From Eriocheir sinensis (Eukaryota > Arthropoda > Malacostraca > Decapoda > Varunidae): 64,000 bases of DNA. The notes beneath the pieces are model-generated. The model did not search any database and was not told the DNA's origin. It saw only the letters and a program-made list of their open reading frames with translations. Shown here in pieces: positions 32,521 through 43,410 of the stretch. Numbering within the stretch: position 1 is the stretch's first letter; each line of letters begins with the position of its first letter. The DNA is taken from contig NC_066544.1 in the NCBI RefSeq assembly GCF_024679095.1, forward strand, positions 4,157,524 through 4,221,523, read 5' to 3'. The position numbers and the translations under genes are program-made.

Positions 32521-33059
32521 TTCCCCTCCGTCTCTCTCCCGACGCGAGGGCAGGAGGGCCCCACCGCCCGTGCCTCGACCGTACCCGGGGCCGCCAGGCT
32601 GAGGGTGGCAATTGTCTTTGCTTGGTCGGTGATCAGACGATGTAGCCGGCGTCGTTAGTCCCGCCGGGGTTTCTCAGTTCTTCGTGTGAGTTTCCAATCC
32701 CTTCAGCGCCTTGGATCACTCTCCTTTGGCTACTTCTCGTCCTTCAGGGATCCACCGAGCCTTACCTGTAGGTCGTGGGAAGTGTAAGGGGCAGGTAGAC
32801 GTGTGGCGTAAGGATGGGTAGTGTGTGTGTGCGTTTTGAGGGTCTATAGAGGGCTGGGCGGCGGGCGGGCGTGGGTGGGCGGGTGAACGAAGCGGCGTGG
32901 GTCCTGGTCCGGGTGAGACACACAGGCTGATGATCAAGTGGCGCAGTTCTGAGCTCAAACGTTTTGTATCCTCGGGCCATCGCCGCGTCCCATTCCTCTC
33001 CATCACGACTTCGGAAAAACTCGTCGGCCACTTCCCCCCACGATTTTCTCCTCGCGTTT
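32521..33059. other. GC-rich, CpG-rich sequence, no gene
   Basis: GC-rich with many CpG, including GGGCGGCGGGCGGGCG near 32865. It could be an unmethylated CpG-rich regulatory region, but no start site or exon is identified. Confidence 0.45.
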
Positions 33060-33435
33060 CTTCGCTTATCCGACCCAAAAGCGAATTAGCCCTCTGGCAG
33101 TGAGCCCCCGAGCCCCGGCCGACCCCCGAAATGGGCCCAGGTGCGAGCGTGTCCAGGTGCTAATGAGTCTCCGTCGGCTACACCTTTCGCACGCCGATCG
33201 GGTAATGCCTAAAACGAGGGATTCTGGGCACCACCATTATATTAAGCCGCGTCTTGTCTCCTTATCAATTTCATGAGGCGGATGGCCGTCTTTTGCGCCG
33301 GACTTAATATCACCTAATTGTACCCGAGGCTCGAGACTGGCGGGGCCGTGTCGTTCCTCAGACTCGGCGCGGGGCTGTAATCACGAGGCTGGCGCGTCTT
33401 ATTTGCATAGAATACGGGGAGACTCGAGCTGGTCC
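33060..33435. promoter_or_regulatory. CpG-rich unique island with POU octamer
   Basis: Contains a perfect octamer ATTTGCAT at 33401-33408, GGTGCTAATGAG, CACCTAATTG and many CpG. Composition and lack of repeats set it apart from the GA array that follows at 33440-33486. Candidate enhancer; no direct proof. Confidence 0.33.
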
Positions 33436-33437
33436 TG

Positions 33438-33439
<2 letters not shown>

Positions 33440-33487
<48 letters not shown>

Positions 33488-34190
33488 AAACAGATAAGAG
33501 AGAGTATAGCCATAAGAAGAGTGAGTTGATGCGAGTTTGATGCTCTCCTGAAGATGGCGCTCTCTGCCGTCCTCCTCTTCCCCCCCGAGTGTCTGTCTGT
33601 CTGTCTTTCTGTTAACCTTTTAAACATGTCAGTCGCGTCACCGCCGTCTGTTATCGTGAAGGTCAATTCTTTTTTTTAATCTCGCTCATCTGCCATGACT
33701 CTCCTCTTCGCGTGTCTGTTCTTCCTCCGTCTCCTCTGCTCGTGTTTATCCCTCCTCTCTTCCTGTGTTTCCTATTATTTTCTCTACCATTTGCTCTTCC
33801 CTGTTCCTCTCCCTTTCCCGTTGTTTCAGTTTTGAGTATGCTCTTTATTTCCTTATTTACATCCTTGTTTAGCTTCCCATATCACTTATTTACTCCCACT
33901 TGTTGCCTCGCTTCCTCCGCCTGATTGCTGTATTTTTATTTACATATCTGATCTTTATCCTCTGCTCACGGATGTGTCAGCCTCGCGTGTCCGGGGCTAC
34001 TTTCTCCTCCGCTGTTTGGGTGTTGCTCTGGTACGCGGGACGAATCTTAATGTGTCTCACGCCTTCGTATTTCCACCACGTGTTTCCTTGCTTAACTCCT
34101 GCTAGTCATTGTTTCTGAGTGCTCTCATTGTCACAGCTTTCGCTTTCACCCATTCGTCCTCCAGTCATTAGCAATACCGTATGATTTAGA
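33440..34190. other. (GA)n then pyrimidine-rich unique DNA, no gene
   Basis: (GA)n at about 33440-33486, TGTC repeats near 33590-33610, then pyrimidine-rich DNA. Confidence 0.65.
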
Positions 34191-35243
<1,053 letters not shown>

Positions 35244-35317
<74 letters not shown>

Positions 35318-35677
35318 GGAGCGACTGTTTCCTTCCTGTGCATCTTCCTTCTTCTTCGCACAAATAATAATAATATACTTTGGAGCTCTTTGCTGTCTTC
35401 GTTTTTTTTCTTTTTCTTCTAATCTCTATCGCTGTCATGATCGTTGTAGTTATAGTTGTTGTTGTTGTTGTGGTGGTTGAAGTGGTGATGGTGGTGGAGG
35501 TTTTGGTGGAGATGGAGGAAGTGATGGGGATGGAGGTGGTCATGGTGGTGGTGGAAGTGGTAGTGGTGGAGGTTGTGGTGGTGGTGGAGGTGGAGTTCAA
35601 GAGGGGAGGAGTGGAATGGGATTGTGTTTGCTATCTTTTCCTCCAATCACTTAATCAGTTGCTCTCAAGGTTCATGG

Positions 35678-35726
<49 letters not shown>
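35244..35726. repeat. (GT)n, GGT-rich block and (CA)n
   Basis: GT at 35244-35315, GGTGGTGG-type repeats at about 35455-35595, CA at about 35682-35726. Confidence 0.85.
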
Positions 35727-35727
<1 letters not shown>

Positions 35728-36582
35728 TATTGTATCAGTAGAACAGTGATTTAGTCATTTCTTTTCCTATTTATTACTCTAATTTACGGTTCTTCCCAAA
35801 TTGTATATTTTCAACCCTTTGGCTGCCTAACCTTCAGTAACCTTTAATTTTATGTGATTAAGTCACTGTAGTTTTCCCTCTTCCCGAAGCACCATATATT
35901 TTCCTCAAGAGCCTCTTTTATCTTATTTCCCTTCTCCTTTTTCTTGATTTGCTATTCTCTTAAATCTCATCTACGTTGTCTTTAATTCATTCGACCTTGT
36001 TCTTTTTCCTCTCCTTCGCTTCAATCCTCTTCATCAATTCTACCTTTGTATCCATCGTTTAATTCATTCGTTCTTGTTATTTTTCTTGTCTTCCTTTTCT
36101 TCATACCTCTTCATCAATTCTACCTTTATATCTATCGTTTATTTAACTCGATCTTGTTTTCCTTCTCCTCCGCTTTATCACACTCCATCATTTCTTCTTC
36201 ACTCCTATCGTTCTGTTGACACTCTATTCTCCCTTCCCTGTGTTCTTCCCGCCTTCTCTCCATTCCTCCACCTACGTAACGCTCCTCTCCACCACTATCT
36301 CCACGACGCCTCCTCCTCCTCCTCCGCAGTGCCCCTCCACCCTGGCTCCCTCCTCCTAGGTGAGACAGATAATTATAGGCTTCAGGAGGGGAGAGCAGCG
36401 GGCAGGTGAGACTCGTTGGGTGATTGGGGCGTCTAGGTTGTCATCTGGTGCCCCCCTTTCACCCCCCTCTCCTCCCTCTCCCTCATGTTCCTCCTGTGCC
36501 CCTCCTCCTTGCCTCCCTTCACACTGACTCCCTCCTGTTACTCATCCAAGCCCTCCTCCATTCCTCCGCTTGCCTTACTCCC
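35727..36582. other. pyrimidine-rich sequence, no gene
   Basis: Contains a rough duplication of TTCATCAATTCTACCTTTATATC...TCGTTTA at about 36030 and 36108. No gene. Confidence 0.55.
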
Positions 36583-37370
36583 CCTTCCATTTTCTCCTCC
36601 CCCACTTTTTCACTCCCTCTTCCTTGCCTTTCGTTTTGTCCCCGGCTGTCTTCATTCTCCTCGTTCTCTTTCTTATCTCCGCTCTTGTATCTTCTCGTCC
36701 CTGCTCTTTCTCCTCTCCGTAGCGACCTCCTTCTCACCTCCTTCCATTTTCTCCTCCCCCACTTTCTCACTCCCTCCTCCTTACCTTTCGTTTTGTCCCT
36801 CACTATCTTCCTTCTCTTCGTTCTCCTGCTTATCTCCTCCTCTTCGTCCTTTCTCTTTCTTCTTACGCATGCAACCTTCTCCCCCCTTCCATTCTCTGCT
36901 CCCCCACTTTCTCACTGCACTCTTTTATTTTTGCCTTTCGTTTTGTCCCCCACTAACTTCCTTCTCCTCCTTCTCCTGCTCATCTCCTTTCCTTTAGCTC
37001 CTCGTCCCTGCTTATCTCTCTCCTTGGTCTCCTTTCATTTTTCATTCCCTCACTTTCTCACTCCCTCTTTCCTTGCCTTTCGTTTTGTCCCCCATGCACT
37101 ATATTCCTTCTCCTCCTTCTGTTTATCTCCTTTTTTGTAACTCTCTATATCCCTGCTCTCTCTCTCTCTCCCCAACCCCACCCCCCTACGCATGCAACCT
37201 TACTCTTCCTTCCATTTTCTCCTCCTCCACTTTCTCACCCCTTCTTCCTCTGCCTTTCGTTTCGTTCCCCGCAATCTTCCTTCGCCTCTTTCTCCTCCTT
37301 ATCTTCTTTTTTGTAACTCTCCTTCCCAGCTCTCTCTCCTTTCTCTCTCTCCCTACGCATGCTCCTTCCT
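36583..37370 (+). repeat. pyrimidine-rich minisatellite E, 5 units
   Basis: Units start at about 36583, 36740, 36886, 37031 and 37208 (157, 146, 145, 177 and about 163 bp). Shared blocks in order are CCTTCCATTTTCTCC, CACTTTCTCACTCCC, TTGCCTTTCGTTTTGTCCCC, CTTCCTTCTCCTC and TACGCATGCAACC. Overlapping Leu/Pro/Ser/Phe-rich frames are repeat-encoded. Confidence 0.8.
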
Positions 37371-37792
37371 CCTCCTCCTCCTCGACTTGACTGGAAAATG
37401 GCGGGGCAGCTCCAGCGGGAATGTGTGTGTTAGTTCGTGTCTCTCTCCTCCCCTTAAGTGTTTTCCAGGTTGACGGCGTGGTGGGGAAGGTGTAAATAAG
37501 AGGGCGTGGGGCGAGGGGTGTGGTTTGGGAGGTGCTGAGGTGGGTTTGGGTGTCTCTGGGAGGGGATGCGAGGCGCTGAAAGAGGGTCATGAGGATTGCA
37601 AGATGGGTGGAATTCGTGGGTGGCGGACAAGGGGTAGAGTTTCTTTATCCACACTGAGTAATTTGGTATGTATTTCGTGAGCCTTAAAAATCGCCATTAA
37701 TCTGTACGGCGTGATGTTAGAAGGAGGCGAATATATATACCAAATGTGCTATCTTATCAAGGCGAAGACAAGAGTTAAAATATCCGTCCTAA
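37371..37792. other. unique sequence, no gene
   Basis: G-rich at 37480-37570, AT-rich after that. Confidence 0.5.
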
Positions 37793-38257
37793 CATGGAGA
37801 AGGAAGGCATAGTAATGGGAATCTGCAATACGGTGATTTAGAAATGGGAGGTTTTACGATGGAAATACAGATGAACATAAATTTAAGTAGTGACTAAAAA
37901 AAAAAAGAGGAAAGTATTAATGGGTTGTTCCACTATTGCAAACGTTTAACATGCAGAAGGAAGGCATCGTAGTGGGAATCTGCAATATGGTGATTTAGAA
38001 ATGGGAGGTTTGACGATGGAAATACAGATGAACATAATTTGAGTACTGATTAAAAAAGAGGAAAGTATTAATGGGTTGTTCCACTATTGCAAACGTTTAA
38101 CATACAGAAGGAAGGCATAGTGTTATAAATCTGCAATACGGTGATTTAGAATTGGGAGGTTTCACGATGGAAATGCAGGTGAACATAATTTGTGTACGGA
38201 TTAAAAAAGAAAAAGAGGAAAGTATTAATGGGTTCCTTCACTATTGCAATCGTTTAA
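37793..38257 (+). repeat. tandem satellite F, 3 units of 151-157 bp
   Basis: Units at 37793-37949, 37950-38100 and 38101-38257. The blocks CAGAAGGAAGGCAT, ATGGTGATTTAGAAATGGGA, GATGGAAATACAGATGAACA and CACTATTGCAAACGTTTAAC are almost identical in all three. Balanced composition, not simple sequence; the best-kept of the long-period arrays. Confidence 0.92.
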
Positions 38258-39354
38258 CCGAGCCTCACTTCTAGAGCCAAACCTTGTGAGGGTACAGGTG
38301 TGACAGGGCGACGGGAATATTGGTCAGGTTAGCATCAGGAAGGGTAAGACTGGGATAAGGAAAAGGAAAAGTAGATGGGTAATTCTAACCAGGTAATGTG
38401 GTTAACGAGACATTAAATTAAGGTAAATGACAGTAAAGAAGAGATTATTTAAGCGGTACGTTAGACAAAGTACGTTGGTTAGAGATAAGTTACGGTACGA
38501 TATTGTAAAGTATGTAAAAATAAAGAAAGCAAGGAGGGCAAAGAAAAGTATATTGGTACTGCGATAAGTTAAGTAAATTTAGTTTGGGTGATGTGCAGCA
38601 TATTAAGGGAGAGAAAGGAAAGGCAAAGAAGGCAATGTTGGGTTAGGTGAAGAAGGCAAGGAATCAGCCCATCGGTAGGAAGGTAAACAGGCCGTCGAAG
38701 GAAACAATCAGGAGTAAGGAGGTTCAGCAGAGCAAGCAGACAAAGCAGTGTAGTATCGAGGCCTTTAAGCAGCCAAGCAGTCAAGGAGTCCCCAGTTCGA
38801 ACCCAACCCTTGCCCTGCCTCCCGATAACCTGAACATCGATAAAAAAAATAGAGAAATACATGGAAGACTTGACCTCCTTATGAATTCTCCCTCTCAAAT
38901 GCCTTCCTCCAGCCCTCCCTCGCTCCACCATCTCTCCATCCCTTCCTTCCACTTTCCTCCATCACCCATCCATCCACCTCTTCCTCCTCCTCTCCCCCAC
39001 CACCATCTGAAATTGAACACACGGCAGGAGGAAAAAATAAAAATAGGTTTCTTGATTACCGCTTGGAGTGTTTGCGCGTGATGCAGAGAGTGAAAGAGAA
39101 TCGTAAAGTGGAGTGGCGAAGGCAAACGCAGCGCCCTCCACGCCGCTCTCTCATATGCACGTCAGAATCCACCGGGAATCCGCGAACGGTGGAAACGAAA
39201 ATATGAAGGGAAAAATAAAAGTGTCCCGCCATGTGTGAGAGGAGGAAGAGGCGAGGGGAGGAGGAGGAAGAGGAGGAGGAGGAGGAGGGGCTTCGATCTT
39301 GTTTATAGGAGGAGGAGGAGAAAGAGGAGAAGGGAATAAGATGAGGGTTTAAGT
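38258..39354. other. unique and purine-rich sequence, no gene
   Basis: AG-rich to 38860, CCATCCA-rich at 38890-39000, GGA repeats at about 39240-39330. A B-box-like AGTTCGAACCC at about 38791 has no matching A box. Confidence 0.55.
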
Positions 39355-39800
39355 GTTTGGGCCTTAAATACACTACAGTGAGTCAGGTATTGTAGGTTTG
39401 ATCGGTATAGTTGGCATGGATTAAGGTATGGAGAAGGAGAAGGAGGAAGAGGAGAAGGGAGAGGGGGTGGAGGAAGAGGTGGAGGAGTATAGGAAATAGG
39501 GTATAGTGTTTGGGCCTTAAATACAGTAAAATAAGTCAGGTGTTATAAGAATGAGCTGTATAGTTGGCACAAAAAATTCAGGTATGTATAAGGGAGATGC
39601 ATAGACAGGTAGATTTTAAGGTAAATTGGATGCTCAGGTAAGTATGGGAATGGAGTCAAATTCGGCTCTAAACTACACTACAATAAGTTAGGTATTATAA
39701 GACTGATCGGTATAGTTTGCATGGACCGAGGTACGGAAAAATAGATGTATAAACAGGTAGACTGGAAGGTAAGTTGAAAGTCCAGGTATATATGGGAAAA
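39355..39800 (+). repeat. tandem repeat G, 3 degenerate units
   Basis: GTTTGGGCCTTAAATACACTAC..TAAGTCAGG..TTATAAG..TGATCGGTATAGTTGGCA recurs at 39355, 39508 and about 39660 (spacing about 153 and 152). Units 2 and 3 also share ACAGGTAGA...GGTAA.TTG..............CAGGTA. Confidence 0.8.
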
Positions 39801-40140
39801 TGTTTGTAGAAGGAGAAAGTGAATAGTGTTTTAGTGTGGCGTGTTGTTGCTAAGGTAATGGAAGATTAAAAGAATAAAAAGAAGATAAAAGGTACTCTGT
39901 CGGTGTGTTCAGGGACGCACCGTGGGAAAGACGCAAGATCCAGGTAGACAGGTCGTTGCCGTATAAGGTAAATGCGTTCCCTACACTGCATAAATATATA
40001 TCCTATTCATATTTCTTCAGTCCTCTCGTCTCCTTCCATTTTGCTTCGCTTTCAAGTTTCCTTTCCCGGGTCGCTTTTCTCTTTCGTCTTTCCATTCCTC
40101 ACGACCTCATCGACTTCCACTTTGTCTTCCTTCCTGCCTC
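39801..40140. other. unique then pyrimidine-rich, no gene
   Basis: Nothing recognised. Confidence 0.5.
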
Positions 40141-40430
40141 GTTTCCTCCTCCCTACTTGATCTATTCCCCTCATGATCCTTCCTTCACCTCCTCCTCCTT
40201 TTACCCACTCCCTCCTTCCCATGTCTTTCCTCCTTCTTTCCTCCCTTGTCTGTCCTCCTTCCCTTCCCCTCCTCCCTTTCTTCCTCCTCGTTTCCTCCTC
40301 CCTATCTTTTCTATTCCCCTCATGACCCTTCCTTCACCTCCTCCTTTCCCCCTCGTCTGTCCTCCCTCCCTTCCTTGTTCCCCTCCCTTTCTCCACTCCC
40401 ATACTTCCCAGCTCCCCTTCCCTCCTGCCT
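40141..40430 (+). repeat. pyrimidine-rich duplication H, 2 units
   Basis: GTTTCCTCCTCCCTA...CTATTCCCCTCATGA.CC begins at 40141 and again at 40290 (spacing 149). Confidence 0.7.
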
Positions 40431-40785
40431 GATATGTGCTTGCAGGCTTAATATGGCCGGCGCGGGGGGAAGGGGTGACCTGCTCCATCAGACGCAGGCA
40501 TATCTCACCTGGGGAACTCCTACCTGGCAATGAGGGGCAATAAGGGTTTAGTTATTCCCTCGTGCGCGCCAGGTTGGGGGTGAGGGAGAGGGAGAGGGTG
40601 AGGGTGAGGGAGAATGGGAGGCGGATATGAGAGAGAGAGAGAGAGAGAGAGAGATCCATTTTTCCCCTTTATCCTCTTGTCCTTGTTTTTGTTCTTTTTC
40701 TTGTCCTTTTCTTGTTTATTGTCTTGTTTTTGGGTTGTTCTTGTTCTTCTTTCTCCTCCTCCTCTTCCTCCTTCTCCTCCTCCTC
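40431..40785. other. unique DNA, (GA)n and pyrimidine-rich lead
   Basis: (GA)n at about 40629-40654 and TCCTCC-rich DNA up to the LINE B2 start. Confidence 0.65.
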
Positions 40786-42426
40786 ATGGTAACCACACGA
40801 ACGATGAAAATGAAATGGCTACAATCCTAAATAACTTTTTCGCATCCGTATTTACCGACGAAGATTGTTTATCACCTCAACCGCCGGAGGTTAGAAGGAC
40901 CGAAAAGATGTTAAGTGACGTGCTCATCGTAGAAAGTGTCATTTTACTCACAATTGAAAAGATTAAAGTAAGCAAAGCTCCTGGTCCAGACAAAATTACC
41001 CCTAGAGTCTTAAAAGAAATCGAACATCATATTTGTAAGCCGATCTCCATCATATTCAATAAATCTTTAACAGCTGGAAAAGTTCCGTCGGATTGGAAAC
41101 TAGAAAATGTCACACCAATTTTCAAAAAGGGGGACAAGTCTCATCCAGGACACTATCGACCAATTAGCCTGACATCGATTGTTTGTAAGTTAATGGAGAC
41201 TATCATTCGCGACAATATGGTGAAATTCTTCGAAGAAAATAATATAATAAATAACTCGCAACATGGCTTCCGTAGTAAACGTTCGTGTTTAACTAACTTA
41301 CTTGATTTTTTTCATTATATTTTTGAGGTGTTCGATGAAAGCAGATCAGTAGATATCATACATCTGGATTTTCAAAAGGCATTTGATAAGGTCCTCCACC
41401 AACGATTGCTCACAAACTATTGGCGCACGGTATCTCGGGTAACATTCACAATTGGCTTGTGGACTGGCTCTCTGAGCGGAAACATATAACTGGCTCGATG
41501 TCAGAAGCGGCGTATCTCTAGGATCAGTGCTTGGCCCCATGCTCTTCTTAATTTATGTTAATGATATCGATGATGGGCTCACTTGCAAAGTATAAAAATT
41601 TGCTGATGACACAAAAATTGCTAGTAAAGTAACTGCGACACTCGATGAAGAAGCTTTACAATCAGATCTAGATCTACTTGCACGTTGGGCCAATCAATGG
41701 CAAATGAAATTTAACGTTGACAAATGTAAAGTGTTGCACATCGGAAAAAATAACAATCGCGTTCGGTACGTAATGAATGGCCAACAACTTTCTGCAGTAA
41801 GTAAAGAAAAGGATCTTGGAATCACTATATCAAGCGATTTAAAGCCCGGTCAGCATTGTTCAGAGGTAGTTAAAACTGCAAACAAATTGGTTGGCTTCAT
41901 CGGACGAGTCTGTAATAATAAATCGAAAAAAGTAATATTAAAACTGTATAATTCGTTGGTTCGACCCCGTCTAGAGTACTGTGTACAGTTTTGGTCTCCC
42001 TACTACAGAAAAGACATAGAAAAGTTGGAACGGGTTCAACGAAGAGTAACAAAGATGATTCCTAGGTTGAGAAATTTATCATATGAACAAAGGCTTAAAG
42101 AAGTAAATTTATTCAGCCTATCAAAATGAAGAATGCGAGGCGATCTAATAGAAGTGTTTAAAATGTTTAAAGGATTCAGTGATATTAATGCGGAAGATTA
42201 CTTTACAATTGATCGATCAAATAGAACAAGAAGAAATCACAATTTGAAGATAAGTGGTAGATGATTCTCGTCGCACGAAGCTAAACACTTCTTCTTCAAT
42301 CGAGTTGTTAATGTTTGGAACTCTCTACCCTGTGATGTTGATAGTACAACAGTTACGGCCTTCAAGAATAGATTAGACAAGTATTTTGAATCCAACCAGC
42401 AACTAAGATATTACTCATTGTCGTAA
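40786..42426 (+). pseudogene. LINE B2 reverse transcriptase pseudogene
   Basis: The frame begins HGNHTNDENEMATILNNFF and keeps the linker SKAPGPDKITPRVLKE before the RT. Motif A reads HLDFQKAFDKV, and FADD at 41599-41610 has both catalytic Asp. Lesions: a one-base loss near 41414, a further break near 41490 in the motif before SGV(PQ)GSVLGP, here SGVSLGSVLG, and in-frame stops TAA 41593-41595, TGA 42127-42129 and TGA 42262-42264. It ends RYYSLS at TAA 42424-42426. Upstream endonuclease is absent because of 5' truncation. Confidence 0.85.
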
Positions 42427-42680
42427 CAACGTTAAGTTCTTTCGAATGCTGGTGTCCTTGTCCGCTTTTATCGCCCGGTTAGTGGTAGCAGTAATGGTAG
42501 CTCTTTCCTCTTTCCTACATAATTTCCATGCAGTTTTTCCATGCTGCATGGTTCTTTTTCCTTTCCTGCCAGCTTTGGCTGGATGGATGGGGGGGTGGGG
42601 AGGAGCCTTCGCCCTTGCTGTCCTTCATCTTCCACCTTTGATTAGATAATTAGTGTAGCTTGTCACAAACAGCCTCGTAA

Positions 42681-43186
42681 AGGCTGGTTTACACGGACGA
42701 CAGTTTTGCCACGATATGCCACGACAAACTGTCGTGGCATGTCGTGTCCGTGTAAATACAACTGTCGTGGCAGCCCGTGGACTCCTCGTGACTTTGTTGT
42801 GCCACCCCGCGGCCTTGTCGCGACAACCCGAAAAATTTTGAACATGCTCAATATTTGGTCACGACAGTGCCACGAGAAAAATGTTAAATCTGTCGTGCCC
42901 ATTCTGTCGTGCCACCTCGTAGCCCCTTCACGACAAGGGCACGACACCTCGTGGCGCCCCGTGGCCCGTCGTGGCAGCCTCGTGCCACCTGAAACGCCCC
43001 TCGTGCCCCTTGTCGTGGCCCGTTTTCGTGTGTGTAAAAGCAATTGTCGCGACCTGCACGGGGCGTGCACGACAAGGGCACGATAGATGCGCGACAACTT
43101 TTCTCGTGGCCTTCTCGTGCCCAGCTTGTGTCACGACATTTGTCGTGGCATGTCGTGGCAAAACTGTCGTCCGTGTAAACCAGCCT
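42681..43186. mobile_element. PIF/Harbinger-like MITE, 506 bp
   Basis: Terminal inverted repeats begin AGGCTGGTTTACACGG on both strands and stay complementary for about 49 bp with one mismatch. TAA directly flanks both ends (42678-42680 and 43187-43189). A 3-bp TWA duplication and GGTTTACACG-type ends are typical of the PIF/Harbinger superfamily. No transposase is encoded; frames of 126-144 codons across it are incidental. The interior is packed with short copies of TGTCGTG and its complement CACGACA. It interrupts the 3' part of LINE B2. Confidence 0.85.
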
Positions 43187-43250
43187 TAAGGATCACCAGG
43201 TCTGCTGTTGTTTGTTCTTTCTTTGTGTTCTTTGTGTCCTTTGTGTGTCC

Positions 43251-43410
43251 TCCTCCTCCTCCCTTTCCTCCTCCTCCTCCTCTTCAATCTCCCCTCCCTC
43301 CTCTTTTCCCCCACCTCCTCTTTTCCCCCACCTCCTCTTTTCCCCCACCTCCTCTTATTTCTCGTCCTCCTCCTCCTCTTTATCTTCCTCCTCGTCTGTC
43401 TCTGCCTCCA
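43251..43410. repeat. CCT-rich tract with TTTTCCCCCACCTCCTC repeats
   Basis: CCTCCT runs and three copies of a 17-bp unit TCTTTTCCCCCACCTCC at about 43299-43350, directly before the LINE A copy. Confidence 0.8.

Larger units (their letters stand above)
40786..43250 (+). mobile_element. 5'-truncated LINE B2 with MITE in its 3' part
   Basis: Coding remains run from about 40786 to the stop at 42424-42426, followed by a long 3' region that includes GTAGCTTGTCACAAACAGCC up to 42677. Removing the MITE at 42681-43186 with one TAA joins CAGCCTCG-TAA-GGATCACC, which continues to about 43250. Related to LINE B1 in the RT (same NVTPIFKKGDK, SLTS, YRPI, FADDTK and YNSLVRP..EY..QFWSP blocks) but with a different 3' UTR. 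CR1/Jockey-type group by motif. Confidence 0.75.

Noticed and set aside
38785..38800. B-box-like AGTTCGAACCC as sign of a SINE
   Set aside because: No A box at the right distance and no similarity to the SINE bodies elsewhere in the window.
36583..40430. CRISPR array
   Set aside because: Repeats are contiguous long units without spacers, and the genome is clearly eukaryotic.
42663..43097. Frames of 126-144 codons across the MITE
   Set aside because: The inverted-repeat element is built from a short word; the predicted peptides show no transposase motif.
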